From NCBI GenBank assembly GCA_027323595.1, contig DAHWBL010000222.1:1-6028 (forward strand): 6,028 bases of DNA, in the 5' to 3' direction. Below are positions 1 through 6,024 of the stretch, one piece after another. Below the pieces are notes generated by a model. It saw only the letters and a program-made list of their open reading frames with translations, had not been told where the DNA came from and did no database searches. The translations under genes were made by a program, and so were the position numbers. Numbering within the stretch: position 1 is the stretch's first letter; each line of letters starts with the position of its first letter. Source of the DNA: Acetobacteraceae bacterium (GTDB lineage Bacteria > Pseudomonadota > Alphaproteobacteria > Acetobacterales > Acetobacteraceae).

Positions 1-888
1 CCGGCTGGTGAATCTGAAATCCGCCGCCTGCTGCAAAATCTGCGGCAGGCCGCGAATTTCATCAGGCTGCATCACCGACTTGGGGATGAACTGCTCGACC
101 GACTCCCGCGCGATGTCGAGCGGCACGTGGCTTCCCGCGGCCAGCAGTTCCAGCGCCTTGGGGTCGCTGTAGGCCCAGTCGATCGTCTGCGCGATCACCT
201 TGTTGAAAATGGCCAGCGCCGCATGTTTCGCCGCCACCACCGAGGCGGTGGTGACCGTCACGTTGATCGCCTGCTGCTGCAAACTGGTGACATCGCTGCT
301 GCGCGCGACGATGCGGATCGTGCCCTCCTTCACCTGCTGCAGGCCGAACGGCACCACCGACCAGCTTGCATCGATCTGTCCAGACATCACCTGGGTCAGT
401 CCAGACGGCGCCGGCCCGACCGAGACCAGTGTCACCTGGCCGGTGAGCCCGGCATTGCGCAGCATCTCGCGCAGGATCAGGTCCGATGTGGACCCCGCTT
501 CGGAAAACCCCACCACCTTGCCGGCCATGTCCTTCACGCCATGGATCGGGCTGTCGGCCTTGGCGAACCAGAAGGTGTAGGTCGTCCCGGTCAGCCCCGC
601 CCCGATCACCCGCAGCGGCGCGCCCTTCGCGAACGCGCCGACGATCGCCAGAATGCCGGTGTTGGTGGCGACATCCACGCTGCCGGAAATCAGCGCCTGC
701 ATCGTCTGCGACCCACCGGCGGTGTAGGCCAGTTCCACGTCCAGCCCGGCCTTCCTGAAAAACCCTTCCTGCACCGCGAATTCGACCATGTTCCAGGTGC
801 CCTTGTTCGGCACCGTCACCTTGAGCGTGTCCGCCGCCGTCGCGAACGGCAGCAGCGCGAGACAGCCGAGGACAAATCGCCCGATCAT
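1..888 (-). CDS. ABC transporter substrate-binding protein, NMT1/THI5/SsuA-like (partial, C-terminus off the window)
   Basis: This is a periplasmic solute receptor expected to deliver a small organic ligand to an ABC permease. The ligand cannot be read from the sequence. The frame is open from the ATG at 888-886 to base 1 with no stop, giving 296 residues; full family members are usually about 320-340, so only the C-terminal tail is missing. Residues 1-19 form a Sec signal peptide (short basic start, hydrophobic LALLPFATA, cleavage likely after Ala18 or Ala19). Mature lobe 1 starts with TLKVTVP, then EGFFRKAGLDVEL (41-53) and ALISGSVDVAT (65-75), the typical NMT1-like pattern. GKVVGFSEAGSTSD (123-136) and VMSGQIDASW (167-176) match the second lobe. 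An AAGGGGG ribosome binding site lies 4 bases before the ATG. The Cys at residue 9 (VLGC) is too early for a lipoprotein. Its transporter partners may lie beyond the left edge. Confidence 0.88.
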   Translation of the reverse strand, partial: MIGRFVLGCLALLPFATAADTLKVTVPNKGTWNMVEFAVQEGFFRKAGLDVELAYTAGGSQTMQALISGSVDVATNTGILAIVGAFAKGAPLRVIGAGLTGTTYTFWFAKADSPIHGVKDMAGKVVGFSEAGSTSDLILREMLRNAGLTGQVTLVSVGPAPSGLTQVMSGQIDASWSVVPFGLQQVKEGTIRIVARSSDVTSLQQQAINVTVTTASVVAAKHAALAIFNKVIAQTIDWAYSDPKALELLAAGSHVPLDIARESVEQFIPKSVMQPDEIRGLPQILQQAADFRFTSR

Positions 889-1017
889 GACACCCCCTTG
901 GCGCGGATAACGGGAGGCTAGGCGAAGGATGATCGATAGGGGAAGATGATTCGACGGGCCGCACGGCGCCATGCGCGCGGATGCGGCGCGGGGTCACCGG
1001 TTTTCGGGATGGCGCAC
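889..1017. promoter_or_regulatory. Shared upstream region of two divergent substrate-binding protein genes
   Basis: This stretch of 129 bp separates two divergently read genes and must hold the promoter of each, if the plus-strand gene starts at 1018. If the ATG at 946 is used instead, only 57 bp remain, which is tight for two promoters. I see no convincing -35/-10 pair on either strand. TTGGCG at 898-903 and the AT-richer GATCGATAG at 931-939 are the only hints, and they are not well spaced. No clear operator palindrome beyond ATCGAT was found. Confidence 0.4.
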
Positions 1018-1977
1018 ATGAAGGGGCAGGCGATCGCGTGCGGTCGGGGCGTGATGGTGCCGATTGTCATCGGTGCGATGGCCCTCCTCGTCGTGGCGAG
1101 TATGGCGTGCGCGCAGAGCACACGGGTCAGCGTTGGCTATACGCTGGGCGGTGACGTTTCGGCGGCGTTCGTGGCGCGCGAGCAGGGGGTGTTCGCCCGG
1201 CATGGGCTGGACGTGTCGCTGACCGCCACCGCCGTTGGTTCCAATCTTCCCGCCGCGGTGTTGAGCGGTTCTTTTGACATCGGCACGCCGACCGCGCCGG
1301 TGCTGCTGCTGGCCACCGCCGGCGGCATCGATGAAGTGGTGGTGAGCGGCGGCAGCGTCGCCACCCGGGGCTCGCGCAACCATGCGGTGATCGCCCGACC
1401 TGGTGCCAACATCGTCGCCCCGGCGGATTTCATCGGCCGGCGGGTGGCGATCGCCGGGTTTGGCGGGTTCTTCGATCTGCTGTTCGAGGAATGGCTCGCG
1501 CGCGGCGGCGTCGATCCGCAGCGGGTGTTCCTGGTCGAGATGGGCCAGGCGCTGATGGCCGATGCGCTGCGTGGCGGATCGGTGGATGCGGTGGTTGCCG
1601 CCGATCCCAATGTCACGCGCATGGTGGGCAATGGCGTGGGGCGGGTGGTGGTCTATATCGACAGCCAGTTCCCCGACGGACTGCCGGTGATCCTGTATGC
1701 CGCCGGGCGCGACTGGGTGGCCAAACATCGTGACGCGGCGCGTGCTTTCGCCGAATCGATCGCCGAGGCAAGCGCCTATGCGCGCGCCCATCCCGACCAG
1801 TTGCGTCAGACCATCGCCGCCTATACCAGGCTGCCGCCCGAGGTGGTGAACGCCGCCGGCCTGCCGGAGTTGCAGGCAGCGCTCAGCCCCGACCAGCTCG
1901 GCCTGTGGAACCCCATCCTGCGGTCCCGCGGCGCGCTTGGCGCGGATGTGGACACGGCCAGATTGCTGGACTGGTAG
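1018..1977 (+). CDS. ABC transporter substrate-binding protein, NMT1/SsuA-like (second, divergent copy)
   Basis: This is a second periplasmic solute receptor; its ligand is unknown. From the ATG at 1018 it has 319 residues, the normal family length. Residues 1-33 make a Sec signal: a short basic part (K2, R10), a hydrophobic run at 13-29 and a cleavage site after ACA, giving a mature start of QSTRVSVGY. The motif EQGVFARHGLDVSL (55-68) followed by VLSGSFDIGTPT (81-92) aligns by eye with the equivalent part of the left-hand protein, so both share a fold but are well diverged. RRVAIAGFGGFFD (141-153) and ALRGGSVDAVVA (183-194) match the second lobe. The frame is open upstream to an ATG at 946 with AGGGGA just before it. 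That start would add 24 Arg-rich residues ahead of the signal, so I prefer 1018, though its own ribosome binding site (GGGATGG) is weak. An ATG at 1009 is also possible. No permease or ATPase gene follows, so it is an orphan receptor here. Confidence 0.82.
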   Translation: MKGQAIACGRGVMVPIVIGAMALLVVASMACAQSTRVSVGYTLGGDVSAAFVAREQGVFARHGLDVSLTATAVGSNLPAAVLSGSFDIGTPTAPVLLLATAGGIDEVVVSGGSVATRGSRNHAVIARPGANIVAPADFIGRRVAIAGFGGFFDLLFEEWLARGGVDPQRVFLVEMGQALMADALRGGSVDAVVAADPNVTRMVGNGVGRVVVYIDSQFPDGLPVILYAAGRDWVAKHRDAARAFAESIAEASAYARAHPDQLRQTIAAYTRLPPEVVNAAGLPELQAALSPDQLGLWNPILRSRGALGADVDTARLLDW

Positions 1978-2012
1978 GCGCGCCCGGCATTTGGACGCGC
2001 CCGGTGGTTTTT
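1977..2012 (+). terminator. Probable rho-independent terminator after the second substrate-binding protein gene
   Basis: GGCGCG at 1977-1982 can pair with CGCGCC at 1996-2001. Two further C-G pairs (1984-1985 with 1993-1994) are possible inside, beyond one mismatch. A run of five T at 2008-2012 follows. The 6-base gap between stem and T-run is longer than ideal, so strength is uncertain. It begins on the last base of the stop codon and serves the plus strand only, because there is no matching A-run on the left side for the convergent gene. Confidence 0.45.
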
Positions 2013-3681
2013 ATTTCGCTTCGTAGACGATCTTGCCGCCCAGCATGGTGAGCACCGACTGGGTGCGGCCGATGCGCTCGGTCGGCACGCTCATATAGTC
2101 CTGGTCGAGCACGGCGAGGTCGGCCTGTTTGCCAGGCTCCAGCGAGCCGCGCTTGGCGTCGTCGAAGCTGAACCAGGCGGAGCCGAGCGTGTAGAAGCGC
2201 AATGCCTGTTCGCGGCTGGGCAGTTCGGCAGCGTCGCGTGTTTTCATGCCGCCCACGGTGAGCCCGTCGAGCATCCATTGCAGCGAGGAGAACGGGTTGT
2301 AGGAATTCACCCGGTGCGCGTCGGTGCCGCCGCCGATGACCACGCCCATTTTCGCCGCGCTGACCATGGGCGGCACCCGGCGCATGGCGTCCGCACCGAT
2401 CTCGTCCTTCATGCGCTCGCCGTCGAAATAGGTGGCGTCCTGCAAGGTCCAGCCGACGCCGAGTTTTTTCATCCGCGCCAGCGTGGCGTCCGAGGCGTCG
2501 TTGAGATGGGCGATCGACCAGCGCAGCGGTGCGATCGGGTGGGTCTTGTTCACCTCCTCGAAAATGTCGAGCAGGCTGTCCACCGCGGTGTTCATGTACC
2601 AATGCTGGGTGAGGGTGAGCCCGTTGCTGGCGGCCCACTCGGCGATGGCGCGGTATTCGGCCTTGGCGGCGTCGTTGGGGTGGTCGTTGTTGTACATCGC
2701 CCAGTCGACATTTTCGCCGATGCCGTTGAAGCGCAGCATGTCGTCGCCGAAGCCCATCGGCATCACGCCGAGCGAGGCTTTGTAATCTTCCAGTTCGTGG
2801 CCGCGGCGCTGCGCGAACATCGAGAAGCGCACCCGCATGGTGAGCTTGCCCTCGTGCCAGATCTGGAACAGCGGGCGATAGCTGGCCGCGGTGATGTTGA
2901 AGCCGCCGGGATCGTCGATGCCGGTGACGCCGAGGCGATTCATGTCGTGGAAAAATTCGATGGTGCCGGACAGGCTCTGCGCCTCGGTGGGCACCGGCAG
3001 TTTGTCGAACATCCCGGTGATGGCGGGCACGTTGCCGCTGATCCAGCCGCTGGGGCGGCCATCGGGGGTGTTTTCGAGATGGCCCTTGCCGGGGATGTCG
3101 GTGTCGGCGGCGATGTGCAGGCTGGCCATGCCGGCCGGCGAGAGCAGCACGGAATCGTAGAAATGCTGGATGTAGATCGGGTGTCCGGGGGCGGCGGCGG
3201 CGATCTCGGCCTGGGTGGGCAGGCGGTGTTCGGCGAACTGGTTCTCGCTCCAGCCGCCGGCGACGATCAGCCAATGGTCCTGCGGCTGGCCCTTCGCGGC
3301 CTGGGTGAGGCGGGCCATCGCCTCGGCGATGCTGCGGGTGCCGATCCAGTTGACCTCGCTGGTGGTGAACAGCCCGGCGCGGATGCCGTGGATGTGGCTG
3401 TCGATCAGCCCGGGGATGACGGTGCGCCCGTGCAGATCGATGCGCCTGGTGTGCGGCCCGGCGAGGCGGGCGATGGTGGCGTTGTCGCCGACCGCGAGGA
3501 TGCGCCCGTCGGCGACGGCGATGGCCTGCGCGATGGAGGATTTCGCATCCAGCGTGACCAGCTTGCCGTTGCTCAGGATGGTGTCGGCCGGCTGCGCGGC
3601 GGCGGGGGCGACGGCGAGCGGGGCGAGCGGGGCGAGCAGCAGCGCGGACAGCGCGAGGCCAGGGCGCGTGGGTGCCGACAT
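2011..3681 (-). CDS. Exported YtcJ-like metal-dependent amidohydrolase (Amidohydro_3 family)
   Basis: This is a 556-residue hydrolase of the amidohydrolase superfamily, YtcJ/N-substituted formamide deformylase-like branch. It probably cleaves an amide, formamide or cyclic amide bond; the substrate is unknown. Residues 1-30 are a signal peptide ending in PAAAQ, so the enzyme should act in the periplasm. The small beta domain starts at residues 33-45 (DTILSNGKLVTLD) and closes at the C-terminus (SLEPGKQADLAVLD, 513-526), as is usual in this superfamily. Visible metal-site candidates are D94-S-H96-I-H98, H360 (LTQHW), H392 (IAHL) and D454 (GGTDAHR). I see no obvious bridging Lys. The start is fixed by GGAGG at 3694-3690, 8 bases before the ATG, and by the signal peptide. 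The same frame stays open far upstream, but that part is antisense to pyrH-frr-uppS and is not coding. It is convergent with the neighbouring receptor gene and divergent from pyrH, so it is probably transcribed alone. Confidence 0.9.
   Translation of the reverse strand: MSAPTRPGLALSALLLAPLAPLAVAPAAAQPADTILSNGKLVTLDAKSSIAQAIAVADGRILAVGDNATIARLAGPHTRRIDLHGRTVIPGLIDSHIHGIRAGLFTTSEVNWIGTRSIAEAMARLTQAAKGQPQDHWLIVAGGWSENQFAEHRLPTQAEIAAAAPGHPIYIQHFYDSVLLSPAGMASLHIAADTDIPGKGHLENTPDGRPSGWISGNVPAITGMFDKLPVPTEAQSLSGTIEFFHDMNRLGVTGIDDPGGFNITAASYRPLFQIWHEGKLTMRVRFSMFAQRRGHELEDYKASLGVMPMGFGDDMLRFNGIGENVDWAMYNNDHPNDAAKAEYRAIAEWAASNGLTLTQHWYMNTAVDSLLDIFEEVNKTHPIAPLRWSIAHLNDASDATLARMKKLGVGWTLQDATYFDGERMKDEIGADAMRRVPPMVSAAKMGVVIGGGTDAHRVNSYNPFSSLQWMLDGLTVGGMKTRDAAELPSREQALRFYTLGSAWFSFDDAKRGSLEPGKQADLAVLDQDYMSVPTERIGRTQSVLTMLGGKIVYEAK
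3613..3639. repeat. Three tandem 9-bp units within the amidohydrolase signal peptide
   Basis: The unit GGCGAGCGG occurs at 3613-3621 and 3622-3630, with a one-mismatch copy GGCGAGCAG at 3631-3639. On the minus strand it encodes the repeated Leu-Ala-Pro part of the hydrophobic core (LLAPLAPLA). Because the unit is a multiple of three, gain or loss of a copy would keep the frame and only change the length of the signal peptide. Confidence 0.8.
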
Positions 3682-3689
3682 GGGCGGAT

Positions 3690-3713
3690 CCTCCGGATGC
3701 GCCGTGATGGCGC
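3690..3713 (-). promoter_or_regulatory. Strong ribosome binding site of the amidohydrolase with a small hairpin just upstream
   Basis: On the minus strand GGAGG (3694-3690) sits 8 bases before the ATG and decides the start of the amidohydrolase. Four bases upstream, GCGCC and GGCGC (3713-3709 and 3703-3699) form a perfect 5-bp stem with a 5-base loop ATCAC. Such a hairpin could affect ribosome access, but in GC-rich DNA it may also be chance. Confidence 0.5.
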
Positions 3714-3774
3714 TTGTTGTTGCGCGCAGGCTGCCGGTTTCGCGGTCGGGCGGCAAGAGCGGCGCGTCGGCGGC

Positions 3775-3801
3775 TTGTGACGGCGCGGCGCTGAGTCTAG
3801 G
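3775..3801 (+). promoter_or_regulatory. Weak candidate promoter for the pyrH-frr-uppS operon
   Basis: TTGTGA at 3775-3780 resembles a -35 box. TCTAGG at 3796-3801 is the only AT-leaning stretch at roughly -10 distance, with a 15-bp spacer that is shorter than ideal. Transcription would begin near 3808, giving a leader of about 70 bases before the TTG start at 3880 and excluding the upstream GTG at 3802. The match is poor, and the real promoter may lie elsewhere in 3682-3879, where I see nothing stronger. Confidence 0.22.
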
Positions 3802-3865
3802 GTGCGGCGCCGCCACGGCGGGTGCCTCGGCCGGCTGTTCGCGCCGCGCGCCCGGTCGCCACGAT

Positions 3866-3882
3866 GGAGATGTCCCGCCTTG
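3866..3882 (+). promoter_or_regulatory. Ribosome binding site and TTG start of pyrH
   Basis: GGAGA at 3866-3870 lies 9 bases before a TTG codon at 3880-3882, after which the reading frame gives SLAYQRVLLKISGEAL, the normal N-terminus of UMP kinase. There is no in-frame ATG before the essential KISGE motif. The only upstream alternative is GTG at 3802, which would add 26 Arg-rich residues unlike the family. Confidence 0.7.
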
Positions 3883-4620
3883 TCCCTCGCCTATCAGCGT
3901 GTCCTGCTCAAAATTTCCGGCGAGGCCCTGATGGGCGAGCGCGACTATGGGCTGGACAGCGACACGCTGAGCGCCATCGCGCTCGATGTCGCTGCCGTGG
4001 TGTCGATGGGTGTGCAAGTCAGCCTGGTGATCGGCGGCGGCAACATCTTTCGCGGCGTGCAGGCGGCGGCGCGCGGCATGGATCGCGCGCAGGCCGATTA
4101 TGTCGGCATGCTGGCCACGGTGATGAACGCGCTGTCGATGCAGAGCGCGCTGGAAAAGATCGGCGTGCCGACGCGGGTGCAGTCCGCGATCCCGATGGCC
4201 AGCGTGTGCGAGCCCTATATCCGCCGTCGCGCCGAGCGCCATATGGAAAAGGGGCGGGTGGTGATTTTCGCCGCCGGCACCGGCAATCCGTTCTTCACCA
4301 CCGACACCGCCGCGGCCCTGCGCGCCACCGAGATGGGGTGCGACGTGCTGCTCAAGGGCACCCAGGTGGACGGTGTGTATTCGGCCGATCCGCGCCGCCA
4401 TCCCGACGCGGCGCGGTATGACCGGCTGACCTATCTTGAGGTGCTGTCGCGCGATCTGGCGGTGATGGATGCCTCCGCGATCAGTCTGGCGCGGGAAAAC
4501 CGGCTGCCGATCATCGTGTTCAACATCCATGCGCCCGGCGCCTTCGCGCAGGTGATGCGCGGGCAGGGCTGTTTCACCACGATTATCGAGGCGACCGGGC
4601 CGGGCGTCTCGGCGGGCTGA
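3880..4620 (+). CDS. pyrH: Uridylate kinase (UMP kinase)
   Basis: This cytosolic enzyme phosphorylates UMP to UDP with ATP, an essential step toward all other pyrimidine nucleotides. Bacterial PyrH is a hexamer of the amino acid kinase fold, typically activated by GTP and inhibited by UTP. The product is 246 residues, a normal length. Visible motifs are KISGEALMG (11-19) for phosphate binding, IGGGNIFRG (51-59), DYVGMLATVMNA (73-84) for UMP contact, GTGNPFFTTDTAAALRA (133-149), and LLKGTQVDGVYSADP (157-171) at the nucleotide site. The TTG start is chosen from the spacing of GGAGA upstream and from family N-termini. It is the first gene of a tight plus-strand run: the frr ATG begins 10 bases after the pyrH stop. 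In most alphaproteobacteria rpsB and tsf lie directly upstream; here a divergent amidohydrolase does, so the operon likely has its own promoter in 3682-3879. Confidence 0.97.
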   Translation: MSLAYQRVLLKISGEALMGERDYGLDSDTLSAIALDVAAVVSMGVQVSLVIGGGNIFRGVQAAARGMDRAQADYVGMLATVMNALSMQSALEKIGVPTRVQSAIPMASVCEPYIRRRAERHMEKGRVVIFAAGTGNPFFTTDTAAALRATEMGCDVLLKGTQVDGVYSADPRRHPDAARYDRLTYLEVLSRDLAVMDASAISLARENRLPIIVFNIHAPGAFAQVMRGQGCFTTIIEATGPGVSAG

Positions 4621-4622
4621 GC

Positions 4623-4638
4623 GGAGGACATGGCATTG
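4623..4638 (+). promoter_or_regulatory. Ribosome binding site of frr with two possible starts
   Basis: GGAGGA at 4623-4628 is a strong Shine-Dalgarno sequence, but its GGAGG core ends only 2 bases before the ATG at 4630. An in-frame TTG at 4636-4638 is 8 bases away, a far better spacing. Using it would drop two residues (Met-Ala) and still leave a full-length protein. The ATG is kept by convention. Confidence 0.5.
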
Positions 4639-5205
4639 GCGATCATCGAACTGGGAGCCCTGCGGGACGATCTGACGCGCCGGATGGACGGCGCGATGGA
4701 GACCCTGCGTCGTGATTTCGGCGGGCTGCGCACCGGGCGGGCGAGCCCGGGCCTGCTGGAGCCGGTGAAGGTCGAGGCCTATGGCGGCGAGGTGCCGATC
4801 AGCCAGGTCGGCACCATCAACGTGCCCGAGCCGCGGATGCTGACGGTGCAGGTGTGGGACCGCACGCTGGTCGGCGCGGTGGAGCGCGCGATCCGTGACG
4901 CCGGGCTCGGGCTCAACCCGGCGGCCGACGGGCAACTGGTGCGCGTGCCGGTGCCGATGCTGACCGCCGAACGGCGCAACGAGTTGGCCAAGGCGGCCGG
5001 GCGCTACGCCGAGGCGGCGCGGGTGTCGATCCGCGGGGTGCGGCGTGACGGCATGGACCAGATCAAGGCCGCCGAGAAGAAGCACGACATCGGCGAGGAT
5101 GACGGCCGTGACTGGGCCGAGCAGGTGCAGAAGCTGACCGATCAGTACATCAAGCGGATCGATGATGGGCTGGTCGAGAAGGAAAAAGAGATCAGGCAGG
5201 TCTGA
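4630..5205 (+). CDS. frr: Ribosome recycling factor
   Basis: RRF works with EF-G in the cytosol to split the post-termination ribosome from mRNA after release-factor action. The product is 191 residues, slightly longer than the usual 185. Family landmarks are LRTGRASPGLLEPV (33-46), VWDRTLVGAVERAIRDAGLGLNP in 75-97, VRVPVPMLTAERRNEL (104-119), and RVSIRGVRRDGMD (131-143). Arg138 corresponds by alignment to E. coli Arg132, needed for ribosome binding. The charged C-terminus (IGEDDGRDWAEQVQKLTD, then IKRID) completes domain I, the three-helix bundle. It lies 9 bp downstream of the pyrH stop and 9 bp upstream of the uppS start, so the three genes are probably co-transcribed and translationally coupled. 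The start is ATG 4630, with a nearby TTG alternative described separately. Confidence 0.97.
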   Translation: MALAIIELGALRDDLTRRMDGAMETLRRDFGGLRTGRASPGLLEPVKVEAYGGEVPISQVGTINVPEPRMLTVQVWDRTLVGAVERAIRDAGLGLNPAADGQLVRVPVPMLTAERRNELAKAAGRYAEAARVSIRGVRRDGMDQIKAAEKKHDIGEDDGRDWAEQVQKLTDQYIKRIDDGLVEKEKEIRQV

Positions 5206-5214
5206 GCAGAAACG

Positions 5215-6024
5215 ATGTCGCACCCGACGCCGCTGTTGCGTACCGCCGAACCGTCCGGCGCCGGGCCTGCCGCCCCGGCGGCCGCGTTCGCGCCGCATGA
5301 TGGCGCGGTGCCGGTGCATGTCGCGATCATCATGGACGGCAACGGGCGATGGGCCGCCGCGCGCGGGCTGCCGCGCATCGCGGGGCATCGCGCCGGGGCG
5401 GAGGCGGTGCGGCGGACCATCCGCGCCTGCCTCGATACCGGCGTTGCCTGGCTCACGGTCTATGCGTTCAGCAGCGAGAACTGGCGCCGTCCGGCGACCG
5501 AGATTTCCGACCTGACCGGGCTGCTGCGCCATTATCTGCGCCAGGAGGTGGCGGAATTGTCGCGCGTTGGCGTGCGGATGCGCTTCATCGGCGACCGCGC
5601 GCGCTTCGGCGCGGCGATGGGCAGCCAGATCGCGTTGGCCGAGGAGCGCACGGCGGCCAACACGCGGCTCAATTTGAACATCGCGCTGTCCTATGGCGCG
5701 CGCGACGAGATCGTGGCGGCGGCGCGCAAGCTGGCGCAGGCGGCGATGGAGGGGCGGATCAGCCCCGAAGCGATCGACGAGGCGGCGTTCGCAGCGCAAC
5801 TCACCGCCGCCGGACAGCCGGACCCGGACCTGATCATCCGCACCTCCGGCGAGCAGCGCCTGTCGAATTTCCTGCTCTGGCAGTCGGCCTATGCCGAACT
5901 CGTGTTTCTGGACGTGCTCTGGCCGGATTTCGACGCCGCGCATTTTTGCCAGGCGCTGGGAGCGTTTGCCGGACGCGAGCGGCGCTTCGGCGCGCGGCCG
6001 GACGCGGGTGCCGGGCGCGGCTGA
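5215..6024 (+). CDS. uppS: Undecaprenyl diphosphate synthase (cis-prenyltransferase)
   Basis: UppS condenses isopentenyl diphosphate units onto farnesyl diphosphate to make the C55 lipid carrier for peptidoglycan and other surface polymers; it acts at the inner face of the membrane. The product is 269 residues. Conserved regions in order are IIMDGNGRWA (38-47, catalytic Asp41), AGHRAGAEAVRR (56-67), YAFSSENWRRP (83-93), LNIALSYGARDEI (154-166), and DLIIRTSGEQRLSNFLLW (205-222), with diphosphate-binding Arg209, Arg215 and Ser217 and a Glu at 228 that fits the Mg site. The first 31 residues are an Ala/Pro-rich extension not found in the short E. coli enzyme and likely disordered. A GTG at 5310 is a shorter possible start but lacks a ribosome binding site. 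The site before 5215 is also poor, suggesting coupling to frr translation. The stop is only 4 bases from the window end; cdsA normally follows in relatives. Confidence 0.96.
   Translation: MSHPTPLLRTAEPSGAGPAAPAAAFAPHDGAVPVHVAIIMDGNGRWAAARGLPRIAGHRAGAEAVRRTIRACLDTGVAWLTVYAFSSENWRRPATEISDLTGLLRHYLRQEVAELSRVGVRMRFIGDRARFGAAMGSQIALAEERTAANTRLNLNIALSYGARDEIVAAARKLAQAAMEGRISPEAIDEAAFAAQLTAAGQPDPDLIIRTSGEQRLSNFLLWQSAYAELVFLDVLWPDFDAAHFCQALGAFAGRERRFGARPDAGAGRG

Larger units (their letters stand above)
3682..3879. other. Divergent intergenic region between the amidohydrolase and pyrH
   Basis: This stretch of 198 bp contains no gene I can support. It holds the leader of the amidohydrolase on the minus strand and the promoter and leader of the pyrH operon on the plus strand. 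Several GC-rich palindromes occur (such as GCGGCGCCGC at 3804-3813), as expected for this composition. No tRNA, riboswitch or T-rich terminator is visible. It also marks where the usual tsf-pyrH linkage is broken. Confidence 0.6.

Noticed and set aside
881..888. Possible lipoprotein signal VLGC in the left-hand receptor.
   Set aside because: The Cys is at residue 9, leaving no room for a hydrophobic core before it, while a standard signal peptidase I site follows at 18-19.
62..997. A minus-strand 311-codon frame overlapping the first substrate-binding protein gene.
   Set aside because: It is out of frame with the real gene, Arg/Gly/His-rich and without family motifs; the frame starting at 888 gives a signal peptide and a typical receptor sequence.
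1977..1984. Perfect 8-bp palindrome GGCGCGCC at the stop codon of the second receptor gene.
   Set aside because: Such palindromes are expected in GC-rich DNA; it is already part of the terminator stem and no repeat of it elsewhere suggests a binding site.
1981..2004. Near-direct repeat of CGCCCGG (1981-1987 and 1998-2004) flanking a short spacer, considered as a target-site duplication.
   Set aside because: The spacing is only 10 bases and no mobile element lies between the copies; it is better explained by the hairpin.
2278..3780. A 500-codon plus-strand open frame antisense to the amidohydrolase.
   Set aside because: It has a low-complexity Gly/Val/Asp/His-rich composition, no recognisable domain, and lies opposite a gene with clear metal-binding motifs. 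It is a by-product of codon bias.
3682..5943. A minus-strand frame stays open from 5943 down into the amidohydrolase, which would make a 1310-residue protein.
   Set aside because: The upstream part is exactly antisense to pyrH, frr and uppS, has the Arg/His/Gly-rich composition of a shadow frame in GC-rich DNA, and the amidohydrolase has its own strong ribosome binding site and signal peptide at 3681.
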